This document shows, piece by piece, positions 7,144 to 15,722 of a stretch of 59,894 bases of DNA (positions are counted from its first letter, which is position 1; each line of letters starts with the position of its first letter). Under the pieces are notes generated by a model, which made no database searches, had not been told where the DNA came from, and saw only the letters and a list, made by a program, of their open reading frames with translations. Made by a program: the position numbers and the translations under genes. Source of the stretch: Helicobacter cetorum (GTDB lineage Bacteria; Campylobacterota; Campylobacteria; Campylobacterales; UBA6016); NCBI GenBank assembly GCA_022729705.1, contig DZAX01000013.1, positions 1 through 59,894 on the forward strand. The letters run 5' to 3'.

Positions 7144-7149
7144 ATTATA
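7144..7149 (-). promoter_or_regulatory. polA -10 box
   Basis: TATAAT on the minus strand, in TATATAATGG, 36 bp upstream of the polA ATG. No clear -35 box, as usual for Campylobacterota. Confidence 0.5.
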
Positions 7150-7275
7150 TAGAAACTTCCAAAAAGGGTGACGAATAGCGTGTACGCCGCATTTATGACA
7201 AAAACGTAATCGTTTCGTAACACCTATTTATTAAAATGCAGGTGCAAAAAAATACTAAACTAAAAAAGGGTTGAT

Positions 7276-8565
7276 ATGAAACTAAGAGCTTCTCTAGTCG
7301 CTTTAGCGGCATGTGCGTCGGTAGCTTCCGCTGCTGGTATCACGCTATACGAAGATGTAAAGACTAAACAAATCTTTACTGAGCCGGGCGAAAATAGACA
7401 AAAAATGGGTTCATTCGTGCAAGAAAACAATCTTGCTGAGATGATGAGTAAAGAAGTTAAAAGTATCCCTGTTACGGCTAAAGCAAAAAAAATTGAATTT
7501 AGCGGTACTCACTATCTAGGCTACACTTACGCTTCTCCAAGAGTAAAAGACTCTAAGACAGACAACTCAGCCGGTTTTGAGATGAGAAGAAACTACGTAC
7601 AAGTTAAAGGCTACTTAAACGACAAAGATTACCTAAGAGTAACTCTTGACGCTACAAAAGAGCTTGCAAGCGAACCGGGTGCTGACCTTAAAACAAAAGG
7701 TTATGCGGAAGTATTCGTAAAATATGCTTACCTTTGGTTAGACAATGTTCTTCCATATACAGGCACTGAAATCGGTATAGCTCACAGACCATGGATAGAT
7801 TATGAAGAGCACAATAGCTGGTACTATAGATCAATCAACAAGGTATCTCTTGAGCACAAAAAAACAGATACGGAAGCTGGGCCTGACCTTATAAACTCTG
7901 CTGACTTTGGTGTTAATTTCAAAACAAAAACTGACTTCTTTACATCTGAAATCGGTGTATTCAACGGCGAGGGTTACCATGCTGATAAGAAAGCGGCTAA
8001 CCAAAAAAATAGCACAGATATGTCTTTAGAGTGGAGACTTACAGCTCACCCATTTGCTGATGGTAAAAAAGTTGGTAAATACGATAGAACAAAAGAGCAA
8101 TTCCTACAAATATCAACATACGGTATTACAAGCAATAACCACAAAGACGACTCTAAAGAGGTTGACTATGGTGACGAATATAGCAGAAACTTCTACGGTA
8201 TTCACGCTGTTTACAACCACCCAATGGCTTTAATTGCTGGTCAATATTTTATGGCAAAAGACGACTATAAAAACTCTGGCGCTAAGCTAGATAAAAAAGA
8301 GATTAACGGCTATTCAATCAATGCGGAAATTAGACCGGTTAAAGATTGGACTATTATCGGTAGATACGATGCTCACATAGCAGACGAGACAAGTATTGCA
8401 GGCGTAGAGACTAGAAAACAAGACGTAAAGCAAACTATCTATGGTATAGCATACAAAGCTAGCAAAAACGTAACATACATTGCGTCAGGCAAAAATATTA
8501 AAGATAAGAAAAACGCAGATATAGACAAAAATGTTTATATGATGACTGCTGAAGTTAAATGGTAA
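7276..8565 (+). CDS. outer-membrane porin, OprO/P-like, 429 aa
   Basis: Cleavable signal peptide (MKLRASLVALAACASVASAA, cut about residue 20). The mature protein is a 16-18-strand-type beta barrel rich in alternating aromatic and polar strands, ending in the hydrophobic/aromatic strand VYMMTAEVKW with a C-terminal aromatic residue, as needed for BAM-dependent assembly. Length and composition fit the phosphate-selective-type porins of Campylobacterota. The mature protein is Lys/Asp-rich. An AAAAAAGGG ribosome site precedes the ATG by five bases and a hairpin follows the stop. It stands alone and is probably highly expressed, judged from its strong ribosome site and codon use richer in A-ending Lys and Arg codons. 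Substrate is not predictable. Confidence 0.85.
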   Translation: MKLRASLVALAACASVASAAGITLYEDVKTKQIFTEPGENRQKMGSFVQENNLAEMMSKEVKSIPVTAKAKKIEFSGTHYLGYTYASPRVKDSKTDNSAGFEMRRNYVQVKGYLNDKDYLRVTLDATKELASEPGADLKTKGYAEVFVKYAYLWLDNVLPYTGTEIGIAHRPWIDYEEHNSWYYRSINKVSLEHKKTDTEAGPDLINSADFGVNFKTKTDFFTSEIGVFNGEGYHADKKAANQKNSTDMSLEWRLTAHPFADGKKVGKYDRTKEQFLQISTYGITSNNHKDDSKEVDYGDEYSRNFYGIHAVYNHPMALIAGQYFMAKDDYKNSGAKLDKKEINGYSINAEIRPVKDWTIIGRYDAHIADETSIAGVETRKQDVKQTIYGIAYKASKNVTYIASGKNIKDKKNADIDKNVYMMTAEVKW

Positions 8566-8596
8566 TCTAATCTTCTCATATTCACTCCTTGTTTAA

Positions 8597-8622
8597 AGGC
8601 GGGGGCTTTTTAGCTCTCGCCT
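8597..8622 (+). terminator. porin terminator hairpin
   Basis: Arms aggcgggggc and gctctcgcct with loop ttttta, 31 bp after the porin stop, allowing G-T pairs. The following tract is only moderately T-rich. Confidence 0.6.
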
Positions 8623-8637
8623 CCTTCATTTTGATTG

Positions 8638-8785
8638 ATGCTCAAATTTCCGGCAAAGCCGTAAATTAGGTCTTCGGCAGACAGCCCACGCCGCTAGCGG
8701 CTTTTTTGTTTATGCTCAAAACTTGAGGTAAGACCGTAAATTAGGTCTTCGGCAGACAGCCCACGCGACTAGTCGCTTTTATATC
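8638..8785 (+). repeat. tandem 74-bp repeat ending in terminator-like hairpins
   Basis: Two direct copies start at 8638 and 8712 (both atgctcaaa). They share an identical 31-base block (8661-8691 and 8736-8766; it includes ttaggtcttcggcagacagc). Each ends in a palindrome followed by T residues: gccgctagcggc (8690-8701, then six T) and gcgactagtcgc (8765-8776, then tttta). The palindromes differ in both arms, so pairing is kept. They may be duplicated transcription terminators between the porin and thrC. Confidence 0.75.
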
Positions 8786-8817
8786 TTGTATCCCTTCTTT
8801 CAAAAGCCTCCTTTTGG

Positions 8818-8823
8818 TAAAAT
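8818..8823 (+). promoter_or_regulatory. thrC -10 box
   Basis: TAAAAT within TTGGTAAAATAC, 26 bp before the chosen thrC ATG. It lies inside the 5'-extended open frame, which argues against that longer start. Confidence 0.45.
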
Positions 8824-8849
8824 ACAACCAAAAACTACGGGAATTTTTA

Positions 8850-10316
8850 ATGAAATTTATTGAAACAAGAGGCAACGACGGACAAAAACCAAGAGAGGCG
8901 ACTTTTTCATATGCGATGTTAAATCCGTCCGCCAGTTTTGGAGGACTCTACTCGCCGCTCCATCTACCTACTATTGGCGCTGATTTTTTATTAACCGCAA
9001 AAGAGATGAGCTACAAAGAGCTTGCATACGCAATTTTTTCTATTTTTGATATGGATATTCCGGACGATTCTCTCTTAAAAGCACTTGATAGATACGACAG
9101 CTTTGACAGCGCCGATTCTGCTCCGCTTTCAAAGATAGAAGATGATTTGTTTGTTTGCGAACTCTATCACGGACCTACGAGAGCTTTTAAAGATATGGCT
9201 CTTCAGCCGTTTGGTTCTATATTTGCCGATTTTGCAGATGCGAGAGACGAGAAATATCTAGTGATGACCGCAACAAGCGGTGACACGGGACCCGCGGCTC
9301 TAAAGACGTTTCAAGATGCCAAAAATGTAAAAGTGGTTTGCTTGTATCCCGAGGGCGGCACTAGCGATATTCAAAAGTTTCAGATGTTAGACCTTGACGG
9401 AGGCAATCTAAAGGTAATCGGCGTTGACGGCACGTTTGACGATGCGCAAAACGCTCTAAAAGCTCTTTTGGCTTCAGACGAATTTAAGAAGCGATTATCA
9501 AAGCTTGGCTATCAAGTATCCGCCGCCAACTCTGTAAATTTTGGAAGAATAGCGTTTCAAACCGTTTATCATTTTTACGCATATTTGCAACTACTAAAGA
9601 AAAATGAGATAAAAGTAGGCGAAAAAATAGATGTGATAGTTCCATCGGGCAACTTTGGCAACGCTCTTGGCGCATACTACGCCAAAAGAATGGGTTTGCC
9701 AATAGACAAAATCAAAATAGCTTCAAACGCCAACAATATACTCACAGAATTGCTGACAAACGGCGTGTACGACCTAACCACAAGAGAGCTTGTAAAAACA
9801 ATATCTCCGGCCATGGATATACTCATCTCTTCAAATATAGAGAGGATTTTGTTTGACAAATTTGGCTCCAAAAGAACAAAAGAGCTGCTAGAAGAGCTTG
9901 CGAAAAATAGATGTTATAAGTTAAGCACTGATGAGCTTGGCGTTTTGCAGGGTGATTTTGAGGCGGTATGCGCGGATGATTGCTACTCAAAAGAGATTAT
10001 CGCAAAATACGCCAAAAACGGCTATTTGATGGATCCACACACCGCTCTTTGCGTCAAAGCGTATACGCCAAGCGATAAAAAAACAGTGATGTATTCAACG
10101 GCGGAATGGACAAAGTTTTCCCCTAGCGTGCTAGAAGCGCTTGAGCCGTCAAAAAAAGAGTTCAGAGACAAAGAGGCGATAGAAGAGATAAAAAACAGCT
10201 TTTCATTTACCCTGCATCCAGACATAGAAAAGTTGCTTAACTATACAGCTACCGACAAAAAACCTCTCGCCATAGACGCCCTAGAAGACGCCGTAACAGA
10301 GTTTGTCCAAGATTAA
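8850..10316 (+). CDS. thrC: threonine synthase
   Basis: Converts O-phosphohomoserine to threonine with pyridoxal phosphate. The start at 8850 (MKFIETRGNDG) is the family's usual N-terminus; the open frame extends upstream to 8814 but only over the promoter. The PLP-binding lysine is K114 in GPTRAFKDM, the phosphate-binding loop is TATSGDTGPAA, and the glycine loop SGNFGNALGAYYA is present. At 488 aa it is a full-length class with the N-terminal extension. It is monocistronic between the tandem terminators and a structured repeat (R1). Confidence 0.96.
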   Translation: MKFIETRGNDGQKPREATFSYAMLNPSASFGGLYSPLHLPTIGADFLLTAKEMSYKELAYAIFSIFDMDIPDDSLLKALDRYDSFDSADSAPLSKIEDDLFVCELYHGPTRAFKDMALQPFGSIFADFADARDEKYLVMTATSGDTGPAALKTFQDAKNVKVVCLYPEGGTSDIQKFQMLDLDGGNLKVIGVDGTFDDAQNALKALLASDEFKKRLSKLGYQVSAANSVNFGRIAFQTVYHFYAYLQLLKKNEIKVGEKIDVIVPSGNFGNALGAYYAKRMGLPIDKIKIASNANNILTELLTNGVYDLTTRELVKTISPAMDILISSNIERILFDKFGSKRTKELLEELAKNRCYKLSTDELGVLQGDFEAVCADDCYSKEIIAKYAKNGYLMDPHTALCVKAYTPSDKKTVMYSTAEWTKFSPSVLEALEPSKKEFRDKEAIEEIKNSFSFTLHPDIEKLLNYTATDKKPLAIDALEDAVTEFVQD

Positions 10317-10330
10317 TAAAAACGGCTAAA

Positions 10331-10430
10331 CTCTCCCGCATTTATGCGGGTAGCTTCAGGGGGTCGCAAGGGACATTTATGTCCTTTGCCGCTAAGACGG
10401 GCTTTGCCCGTCTTAGCGTATAACATTAGT
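10331..10430 (+). repeat. three-hairpin intergenic repeat, copy R1
   Basis: Three consecutive hairpins: cccgca/tgcggg (10335-10350), gcaagggacat/atgtcctttgc (10366-10389) and the perfect 12-bp gctaagacgggc/gcccgtcttagc with loop ttt (10391-10417). The linker tagcttcaggggg and the tail gtataacattag recur in other copies. It lies between the convergent ends of thrC and the next gene. Confidence 0.8.
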
Positions 10431-10431
10431 G

Positions 10432-10881
10432 CTATTTCATCCTCTTTTTATCATTATCATCCGCTAGTTTTACATACGCCTCTTTGGCGCTACGCTTTAT
10501 GACGACGACTATGGAGCCTATGGGAAGCGTGTCTTTGTCGTATTTGCTCTTTTTTATAATAAAGTAGTTTAGCTCAACCCCTTTTACGGAGACTGTTGTT
10601 TTGCTGACTATCTTGCCAAATTCGCCTACGTTTATATTTGGCTGGGAGGGGCCTGGAAGCGGCTCCTCTATATCCGGCGTCTTTGGTAGCTCTTTTGGCT
10701 TTTGCTTTACGGGCGGCTTTGGTTTTGACGGACGCATTTTTGCATAAGCGATAATAGTTAACGTAAAAGTGATAAGAGCCAAAAAAGTAAAAACTAATAT
10801 GACTATCAAGGAGAGGTTATCATCCGGCGAGTTTGCTTTGCCGGAGAGTATTTCATTTATGTCTGCTAATAATTTTTCCAT
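10432..10881 (-). CDS. membrane-anchored protein with C-terminal small beta domain, 149 aa
   Basis: One transmembrane segment (about residues 24-46), then a Lys/Pro-rich linker (PSKPKPPVKQKPKELPKTPD) and a C-terminal domain of about 60 residues (GEFGKIVSK…LPIGSIVVVIKRS) that looks like a small OB or NfeD-type beta barrel. I do not recognise the family. The stop is next to repeat R1. The gene points away from a stretch of decayed genes. It is probably a real gene because of clean domain architecture and codon use like the neighbours. Confidence 0.6.
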   Translation of the reverse strand: MEKLLADINEILSGKANSPDDNLSLIVILVFTFLALITFTLTIIAYAKMRPSKPKPPVKQKPKELPKTPDIEEPLPGPSQPNINVGEFGKIVSKTTVSVKGVELNYFIIKKSKYDKDTLPIGSIVVVIKRSAKEAYVKLADDNDKKRMK

Positions 10882-10892
10882 CCGTTATTTTA

Positions 10893-11061
10893 TTAAGAAA
10901 TATTTAAAAGCTCTTTTTCGTATATCCTGACGGCTTGAACGACGTTTGTAAACAAAACCACAAAAGAGGCGCACGCCGTCAGTGAAGCCGCCGCTATAAA
11001 AAAATGGATACACGGCGCGAAAAGGAGGGGCGTCGGATAGTGACAATCCCGCCGTATTCAT
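10893..11061 (-). pseudogene. frameshifted remnant of a small membrane protein
   Basis: From the ATG at 11061 the frame reads MNTAGLSLSDAPPF and then, after a frame change in the TTTTCGC region, APCIHFFIAAASLTACASFV and a tail ending RIYEKELLNIS. The N-terminus LSxxxAPPF followed by a hydrophobic span resembles the start of Campylobacterota membrane proteins with many spans, so this may be a truncated head. The ATG overlaps the stop of the hemerythrin remnant (TAATG). Neither frame alone gives a plausible protein. Confidence 0.4.
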
Positions 11062-11320
11062 TACTTATCCTTCTTTTTATGCGGCGCCGTCGCCTTAAAT
11101 TCTTTTGCGTCAAGAACTTTTTTAGTCGCCACTTCGTACGGCTCCCATTTTTTTGATAAGCTCATCTGCTTCGCTGAATAAAACTTGATCGCACATAGTG
11201 TAAAGTATCTGCTCTTCCTTTGAGTTGTGTTGTTGCGTCAAAATATTCAGCGACTCACACGCTCCCAAAATCTGATTTTTATTGTTTGTAAAACTCCTTA
11301 ATTTTTTGGATAGTTAGGGT
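11061..11320 (-). pseudogene. hemerythrin-like remnant, 5'-truncated and frameshifted
   Basis: The frame ending at 11061 encodes ELIKKWEPYEVATKKVLDAK and a Lys-rich tail. One base apart, the upstream frame encodes LTQQHNSKEEQILYTMCDQV, which matches the last helix of HHE hemerythrin domains (H…KEExILYP). The two join across a run of A residues near 11150, so a one-base change split the gene. A stop codon lies upstream in the same frame near 11320 and the iron-binding first helices are missing. The rest of the gap to 11435 shows no gene. Confidence 0.45.
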
Positions 11321-11435
11321 ATGGTAAGATTTAATAGTTCCTAGGGTAAACCACAAAACGGCAGATTGGGGGGGGGTTTAATGTCGACGCCTCCAAGCAC
11401 AAGCAAAAAACCGCCGACAATAATGAAGGAGCTTT

Positions 11436-12533
11436 ATGAGAATCGGCTTTTTATCACATTTGGATTTGAACCTCTACGCCTTTCGTCTGCCTGTGATGCT
11501 TGAACTAAAAAAGCTAGGGCATACCCCGATAGCGATAGCTCCCGATGGAGAGTACCTGCAAAAAATAAGAGAAGCGGGGATTGAGACTATATCATACAAC
11601 ATAGAGCGCAAAAGTCTCAACCCTCTCAAAGAGATAAAAGCGATTCAAAACATCTACAACACGATAAAGCCGCTAAACCTAGACGTACTCCACACCTTTA
11701 CCGCAAAGCCAAATATCTACGGAACTATTGCGGGCAAACTAGCTAGAGTCCCAAAAATTGTAAATCTTGTAGAGGGTCTAGGAAGCTTTTATCTGGAGGA
11801 TAACCTAAAAAGCAGAGTGGTTAGAACTCTTATCGAGACGCTTTACAGCCGTATCTTTAAGCTCTCAAACGCCGTAATGTTTGTAAACTCTGACGACCCT
11901 GCGTATATGATAGAAAAAAAGATTGTAGCAAAAGAAAAAGTCGTAAAAATCAACGGCGTAGGCATAGACACGCACGAGTGGAGCCGCAATAGGGAAGCAA
12001 AAGAGCCGCTAACCGTGGTCATGGTGGCGAGACTTATCCGACACAAAGGGGTAATCGAGTATTTGCAGTCATGCCAAAACCTTAAAGCCAAATACCCATC
12101 GGCGCGTTTTGTGTATGTAGGCGGAGAAGACTTTGGTAATCATAGCGGACTCAAAAAGGAGATTTTCGCACAATACGACGGAGTGGAGTATCTAGGAGAG
12201 AGAAGCGACATAAAAGAGATTTTGGAGGGCGCACATATCTTTGTTCTGCCAAGCTACAGAGAGGGTTTGCCGCGTACTGTGCTAGAGGCTATGAGCATGG
12301 GCGTTGCGGTGGTGGGCGCCGACGCGTGCGGCACGAGAGATGTTGTGAGAAATGGACAAAACGGGCTCTTGGTTCCCGTCAAAGACCAAAAAGCGCTTGA
12401 GGCGGCGATAGAGAGACTGCTTAGGGATGAAGAGCTAAGAAAGAGGCTTGCTAAAAATGCGAGGAAGATTTGCGTGGAGGAGTACGATGTGAAGCCTATT
12501 GTCAGGGCACATTTGGGGGTTTATGGGGTATAA
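11436..12533 (+). CDS. pglA: PglA-like glycosyltransferase (GT4) of the N-glycan pathway
   Basis: The 365-aa protein starts MRIGFLSH like Campylobacter PglA, which adds the first GalNAc to undecaprenyl-diphosphate-bacillosamine. GT4 features are present: the N-terminal Rossmann half, KINGVGID at the domain junction, and the nucleotide-sugar block FVLPSYREGLPRTVLEA with the two Glu of the EX7E motif. The next pathway genes, pglB, pglC and pglD, follow after an inserted two-gene module. Donor specificity is inferred from context. An AAGGAG ribosome site precedes the ATG. Confidence 0.85.
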   Translation: MRIGFLSHLDLNLYAFRLPVMLELKKLGHTPIAIAPDGEYLQKIREAGIETISYNIERKSLNPLKEIKAIQNIYNTIKPLNLDVLHTFTAKPNIYGTIAGKLARVPKIVNLVEGLGSFYLEDNLKSRVVRTLIETLYSRIFKLSNAVMFVNSDDPAYMIEKKIVAKEKVVKINGVGIDTHEWSRNREAKEPLTVVMVARLIRHKGVIEYLQSCQNLKAKYPSARFVYVGGEDFGNHSGLKKEIFAQYDGVEYLGERSDIKEILEGAHIFVLPSYREGLPRTVLEAMSMGVAVVGADACGTRDVVRNGQNGLLVPVKDQKALEAAIERLLRDEELRKRLAKNARKICVEEYDVKPIVRAHLGVYGV

Positions 12534-12596
12534 AATAAAACCGTTTAACCGACTTACGCTATATTTACAAAAGAGAGCTTAGCAGGGGTAAATAAT

Positions 12597-14753
12597 ATGG
12601 AGCAAACACCTATAACCAAAAGAAGTTTTAATCTCAAAAATCTTTTTTTAGACCCAAATAACTATAGATTTATTGACGAAAAAGATTATAAAAAAGTATT
12701 GCGTAAAGATATACTAAACGAAAAAATACAAAAACGAACGAAATCTTTTATAGAAGGCGCCAAAAGAGCAAATATAACTGATCTTATAACTAGTTTTAAA
12801 GCAAATGGGTATATTCCAGTCGAAAAAATTCAGGTTAAAGACCTTGGCGGCAATAACTATTTGGTGCTTGAGGGAAATAGAAGAACAACGGCTCTTAAGT
12901 TTCTTCAAGAAGAGTATGAAAACGGTAAAGATATAGGAAAGCTTGACCCCTCGATATTCAAAAAAGTAGATGTTGAGGTTCACGATGAAGAGAGTGAGCA
13001 AACACACCTGCTTGTAATGGGGCTAAAGCATATAGGCGGCAATAAAAAATGGCCGGCGATAAATCAGGCAAAATTTATAAAAGACTATATAGATAAATTT
13101 GAAGGCGAGCGTTTTGAGGCGGAAAGATCGGCTTGCGAAACGCTTAACATTTCAACGGTGAAACTACGTCAGGCTCTTAGGGCTCTTTCGCTAATTGAAC
13201 AATATAAGCAAAGCGACTACGGCGACCAATTTGAAAACGATAAATACTCAATATTTGAAGAGATTGTCAAAAGTCCAAATCTTAAAGCATGGCTGGGATG
13301 GAATGATAATAGTTATGCCGCTGAAAATCAAATTAACACAGAGAGACTGTTTAATTGGATTTCTTTTTCTGAAGAAAATAGCGCCGATGAGGATTCGAGT
13401 CGTAAAAGAGCGGAGCCAATTATCACAAAGTCGGTTGAAATTAGAGAATTAAAAATTATCATTGAAGAAGAGTCGGCGTTAGAGAAAATGGAAGAAACAA
13501 GAAGTCTCAGCAAGGGGCTCTTAAATAGTAGCAAGCGTGAACAGATAAACATTCAAGACACAATCGACGGCGTTAAAAAGAGTATATCATATTTGCATGA
13601 TTATCGTAATTCGTTTGATGCGGAATCAAAAAAAGAGATAGAAGAGATTTTGGAGAATTTTTTAAAACTTATTCCGCAAAAATCATCTATTGAAATTGAT
13701 GGCGAATACAATGTTGGAGTATGTTTTGAGGTTGGAATTAAAAGTCACTTTTCCAAGCTTCATATAGAGTCATACAAGATATTCCAAGATTTTACAATTG
13801 AAAAATTTAATAAAATAAATATATTTGCAGGGCTAAATAATACTGGTAAAACCTCTCTTCTTGAGGCGATATATCTGCTCACAAAACAAAACGATGTAAA
13901 TGCTTTTTTTGAAATTGTAAGGTTAAAAAATAAGTTTGAAAAGCTTATCCCGATTTGGATTAATAAAACTCTTGACGACTCCGCAATCAAAATAAATGGA
14001 GTTTATAACGGCGTGTCCACGGGCGTCGCTATCTCCAAATACGAGGCGAGCAATATTGATAAAGCGGGCTACATAACCTCTGTTCAAGTCGAATCTTTTA
14101 TAGACGATGAACATAAAAATAGCAGTAAGGTTGACTTATATGAGTACACGCCGCTAAAACTCTACTATGAGAATATTAAAGTTTTATGTCATTCAATGTT
14201 TAAAAGCCCATTTTTTTATAAAGAGTCCGATTTGCTGATTTCATACAGCAAAAGTTATGAAAAAAAATTAATGCCAATTATTATTAAATTTTTGAAAAAA
14301 GTAGACGCACAAATAGAGGATATTGGACTTACCGAAGAGTATGGGATAAAACGATTTTTGGTCGATTCTCAAAAATATAGCGATAAAAAGGTAGATATTA
14401 CGTCGTACGGCGAGGGGTTGCAGCGAATTTTTGAAATTTCCCTAGCATTTGCATATGCAAAATATGGCGTAATACTCATAGATGAGCTAGAGACTGGCAT
14501 ACATCACTCTCTGCTTATTGAATTTACAAAATTTATTCAAGAGTTGTCTGCTAAGTTTAAAGTTCAGGTTTTTGTCACGTCGCATTCAAAGGAATGTATA
14601 GACGCTTTCGTAAAAAACGGCTTAAAAAATAGTGAAATATCCGCATATATTCTTCAAAACGTCAACGGACGGATAAAATATCAATATAGCGACGGAGAGC
14701 GGCTTTTTAGGTTGGTAGAAAATATGGATATAGATATGCGGGGCGGCAAATGA
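12597..14753 (+). CDS. ParB-like domain fused to an OLD-type ABC ATPase, candidate defence protein, 718 aa
   Basis: Residues 60-105 form a ParB/sulfiredoxin-type nuclease-fold domain with the ParB box LVLEGNRRTTAL (89-100). A ParB-like helix-turn-helix region follows (about 172-196). From about 385 the protein is an OLD/RecF-type ATPase: Walker A GLNNTGKTS (412-420), signature SYGEGLQR (603-610), Walker B VILIDELE (625-632) and switch TSHS (661-664). The stop overlaps the start of a TOPRIM-like gene by four bases. OLD, Gabija and PARIS pair this ATPase type with TOPRIM proteins; the fused ParB domain is not part of any of them as I know them. The pair interrupts the pgl cluster. A defence role is inferred. 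Confidence 0.75.
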   Translation: MEQTPITKRSFNLKNLFLDPNNYRFIDEKDYKKVLRKDILNEKIQKRTKSFIEGAKRANITDLITSFKANGYIPVEKIQVKDLGGNNYLVLEGNRRTTALKFLQEEYENGKDIGKLDPSIFKKVDVEVHDEESEQTHLLVMGLKHIGGNKKWPAINQAKFIKDYIDKFEGERFEAERSACETLNISTVKLRQALRALSLIEQYKQSDYGDQFENDKYSIFEEIVKSPNLKAWLGWNDNSYAAENQINTERLFNWISFSEENSADEDSSRKRAEPIITKSVEIRELKIIIEEESALEKMEETRSLSKGLLNSSKREQINIQDTIDGVKKSISYLHDYRNSFDAESKKEIEEILENFLKLIPQKSSIEIDGEYNVGVCFEVGIKSHFSKLHIESYKIFQDFTIEKFNKINIFAGLNNTGKTSLLEAIYLLTKQNDVNAFFEIVRLKNKFEKLIPIWINKTLDDSAIKINGVYNGVSTGVAISKYEASNIDKAGYITSVQVESFIDDEHKNSSKVDLYEYTPLKLYYENIKVLCHSMFKSPFFYKESDLLISYSKSYEKKLMPIIIKFLKKVDAQIEDIGLTEEYGIKRFLVDSQKYSDKKVDITSYGEGLQRIFEISLAFAYAKYGVILIDELETGIHHSLLIEFTKFIQELSAKFKVQVFVTSHSKECIDAFVKNGLKNSEISAYILQNVNGRIKYQYSDGERLFRLVENMDIDMRGGK

Positions 14754-15637
14754 GTAAAATCATTGTTGTTTTTTGCGAGGGGTCGCATGATGTCGCTTTT
14801 TTATCAAGACTTTTAAAGACGGTTTGTTATGAAACATATCATGACGTTAAAATCAAAGATTATCCAAGCCCTCTAAATGGAATTTTTGAAGGTAGCTTGA
14901 AAAATTTAGAGTTTGCCGAACTTAAAATTAATGAGGTATCATCAAAATCAATCCCAAAAAAAATATTGAGGAGGGACGACAATGTTGTACTGTTTTATTC
15001 GCTGGGCGGAAATAGACAATACAGTCAAGCCGAAAATATTCTGAAAAATTTTATAGATACTCATTCTGGCAATCAAATAAGCGGTGATGAAATAGAGGGT
15101 TTTGCAGGTATAGGGCAAAGCGATATATCATTTTTATTTTTTAATGACGCTGATGAAGATTTTGATGTCGAAGTCGAAAAAATAAATACTTTTTTGAAGA
15201 CGTGTCTAGAAGATGAAAATTTTGAGATTAGGCACGATACGCTTACGGCTAAAGAAAGCTTTAGTTATGGGCTTTATCTATTTTCAGAAGATGGAAAAAC
15301 AGGTAATTTGGAAGATTATCTGATAAAATTAATGCAAAAAGAAAATGAAAATATTTTTAATATGGCTAGAGAGTACTATGAGCATTATTTTAGTGATGCA
15401 AGACTGGTTCGAAAGAAAGTTAAGTGTAAAGATAAAATTCCAAAAAGCGTCAATGATAAAAAACAACCAAAATACCCTAATAAATCAGTTATTACGATAG
15501 CTGGTCAGTTGCAAAATAGCGGCGTTTCGCAAGCGGTCGTAATTGAGTATAGCGACTATTTGACGCTTAAAAAGATTGGAGATTCCAAAAAAGCTCAAGA
15601 AATAATAAGTTTTTTTGAAAGATTTTGTGAGAAGTGA
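14750..15637 (+). CDS. TOPRIM-like protein (DUF3226/OLD-nuclease type), partner of the ATPase, 295 aa
   Basis: The first strand ends in the TOPRIM glutamate motif (CEGSHD, E10-G11 with D14), and the DxD motif lies in FFNDADED (D133, D135). These are the metal-binding acids of TOPRIM domains in OLD nucleases and DUF3226/DUF4435 proteins. The remaining half is helical and Lys-rich, perhaps DNA- or RNA-binding. The ATG overlaps the ATPase gene stop (ATGA). By analogy with AriA/AriB (PARIS) and GajA/OLD, the ATPase would sense and this protein act as nuclease or toxin. Catalysis is not shown. It is 85 bp from pglB, which has its own promoter. Confidence 0.7.
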   Translation: MSKIIVVFCEGSHDVAFLSRLLKTVCYETYHDVKIKDYPSPLNGIFEGSLKNLEFAELKINEVSSKSIPKKILRRDDNVVLFYSLGGNRQYSQAENILKNFIDTHSGNQISGDEIEGFAGIGQSDISFLFFNDADEDFDVEVEKINTFLKTCLEDENFEIRHDTLTAKESFSYGLYLFSEDGKTGNLEDYLIKLMQKENENIFNMAREYYEHYFSDARLVRKKVKCKDKIPKSVNDKKQPKYPNKSVITIAGQLQNSGVSQAVVIEYSDYLTLKKIGDSKKAQEIISFFERFCEK

Positions 15638-15691
15638 AAACTTTGTTTTGCCGCTATATTTAGTTGGTATCAGCAATAACCCTAAAACCGC

Positions 15692-15697
15692 TATAAT
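15692..15697 (+). promoter_or_regulatory. pglB -10 box
   Basis: TATAAT 25 bp before the chosen pglB ATG (15723). It would let pglB, pglC and pglD be expressed independently of the inserted ATPase/TOPRIM pair. It lies inside the 5'-extended open frame and supports the shorter start. Confidence 0.55.
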
Positions 15698-15722
15698 TAC
15701 CAAAAAAAACTTCGGACAAATA

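Noticed and set aside
8814-8849. Upstream-extended start of thrC
   Set aside because: The extension covers the -10 box and lacks family similarity; MKFIETRG is the usual N-terminus.
10391-10417. Third hairpin of the dispersed repeat as an ordinary terminator
   Set aside because: No T-tract follows in any copy, and copies also lie between divergent genes; a terminator role alone does not explain it.
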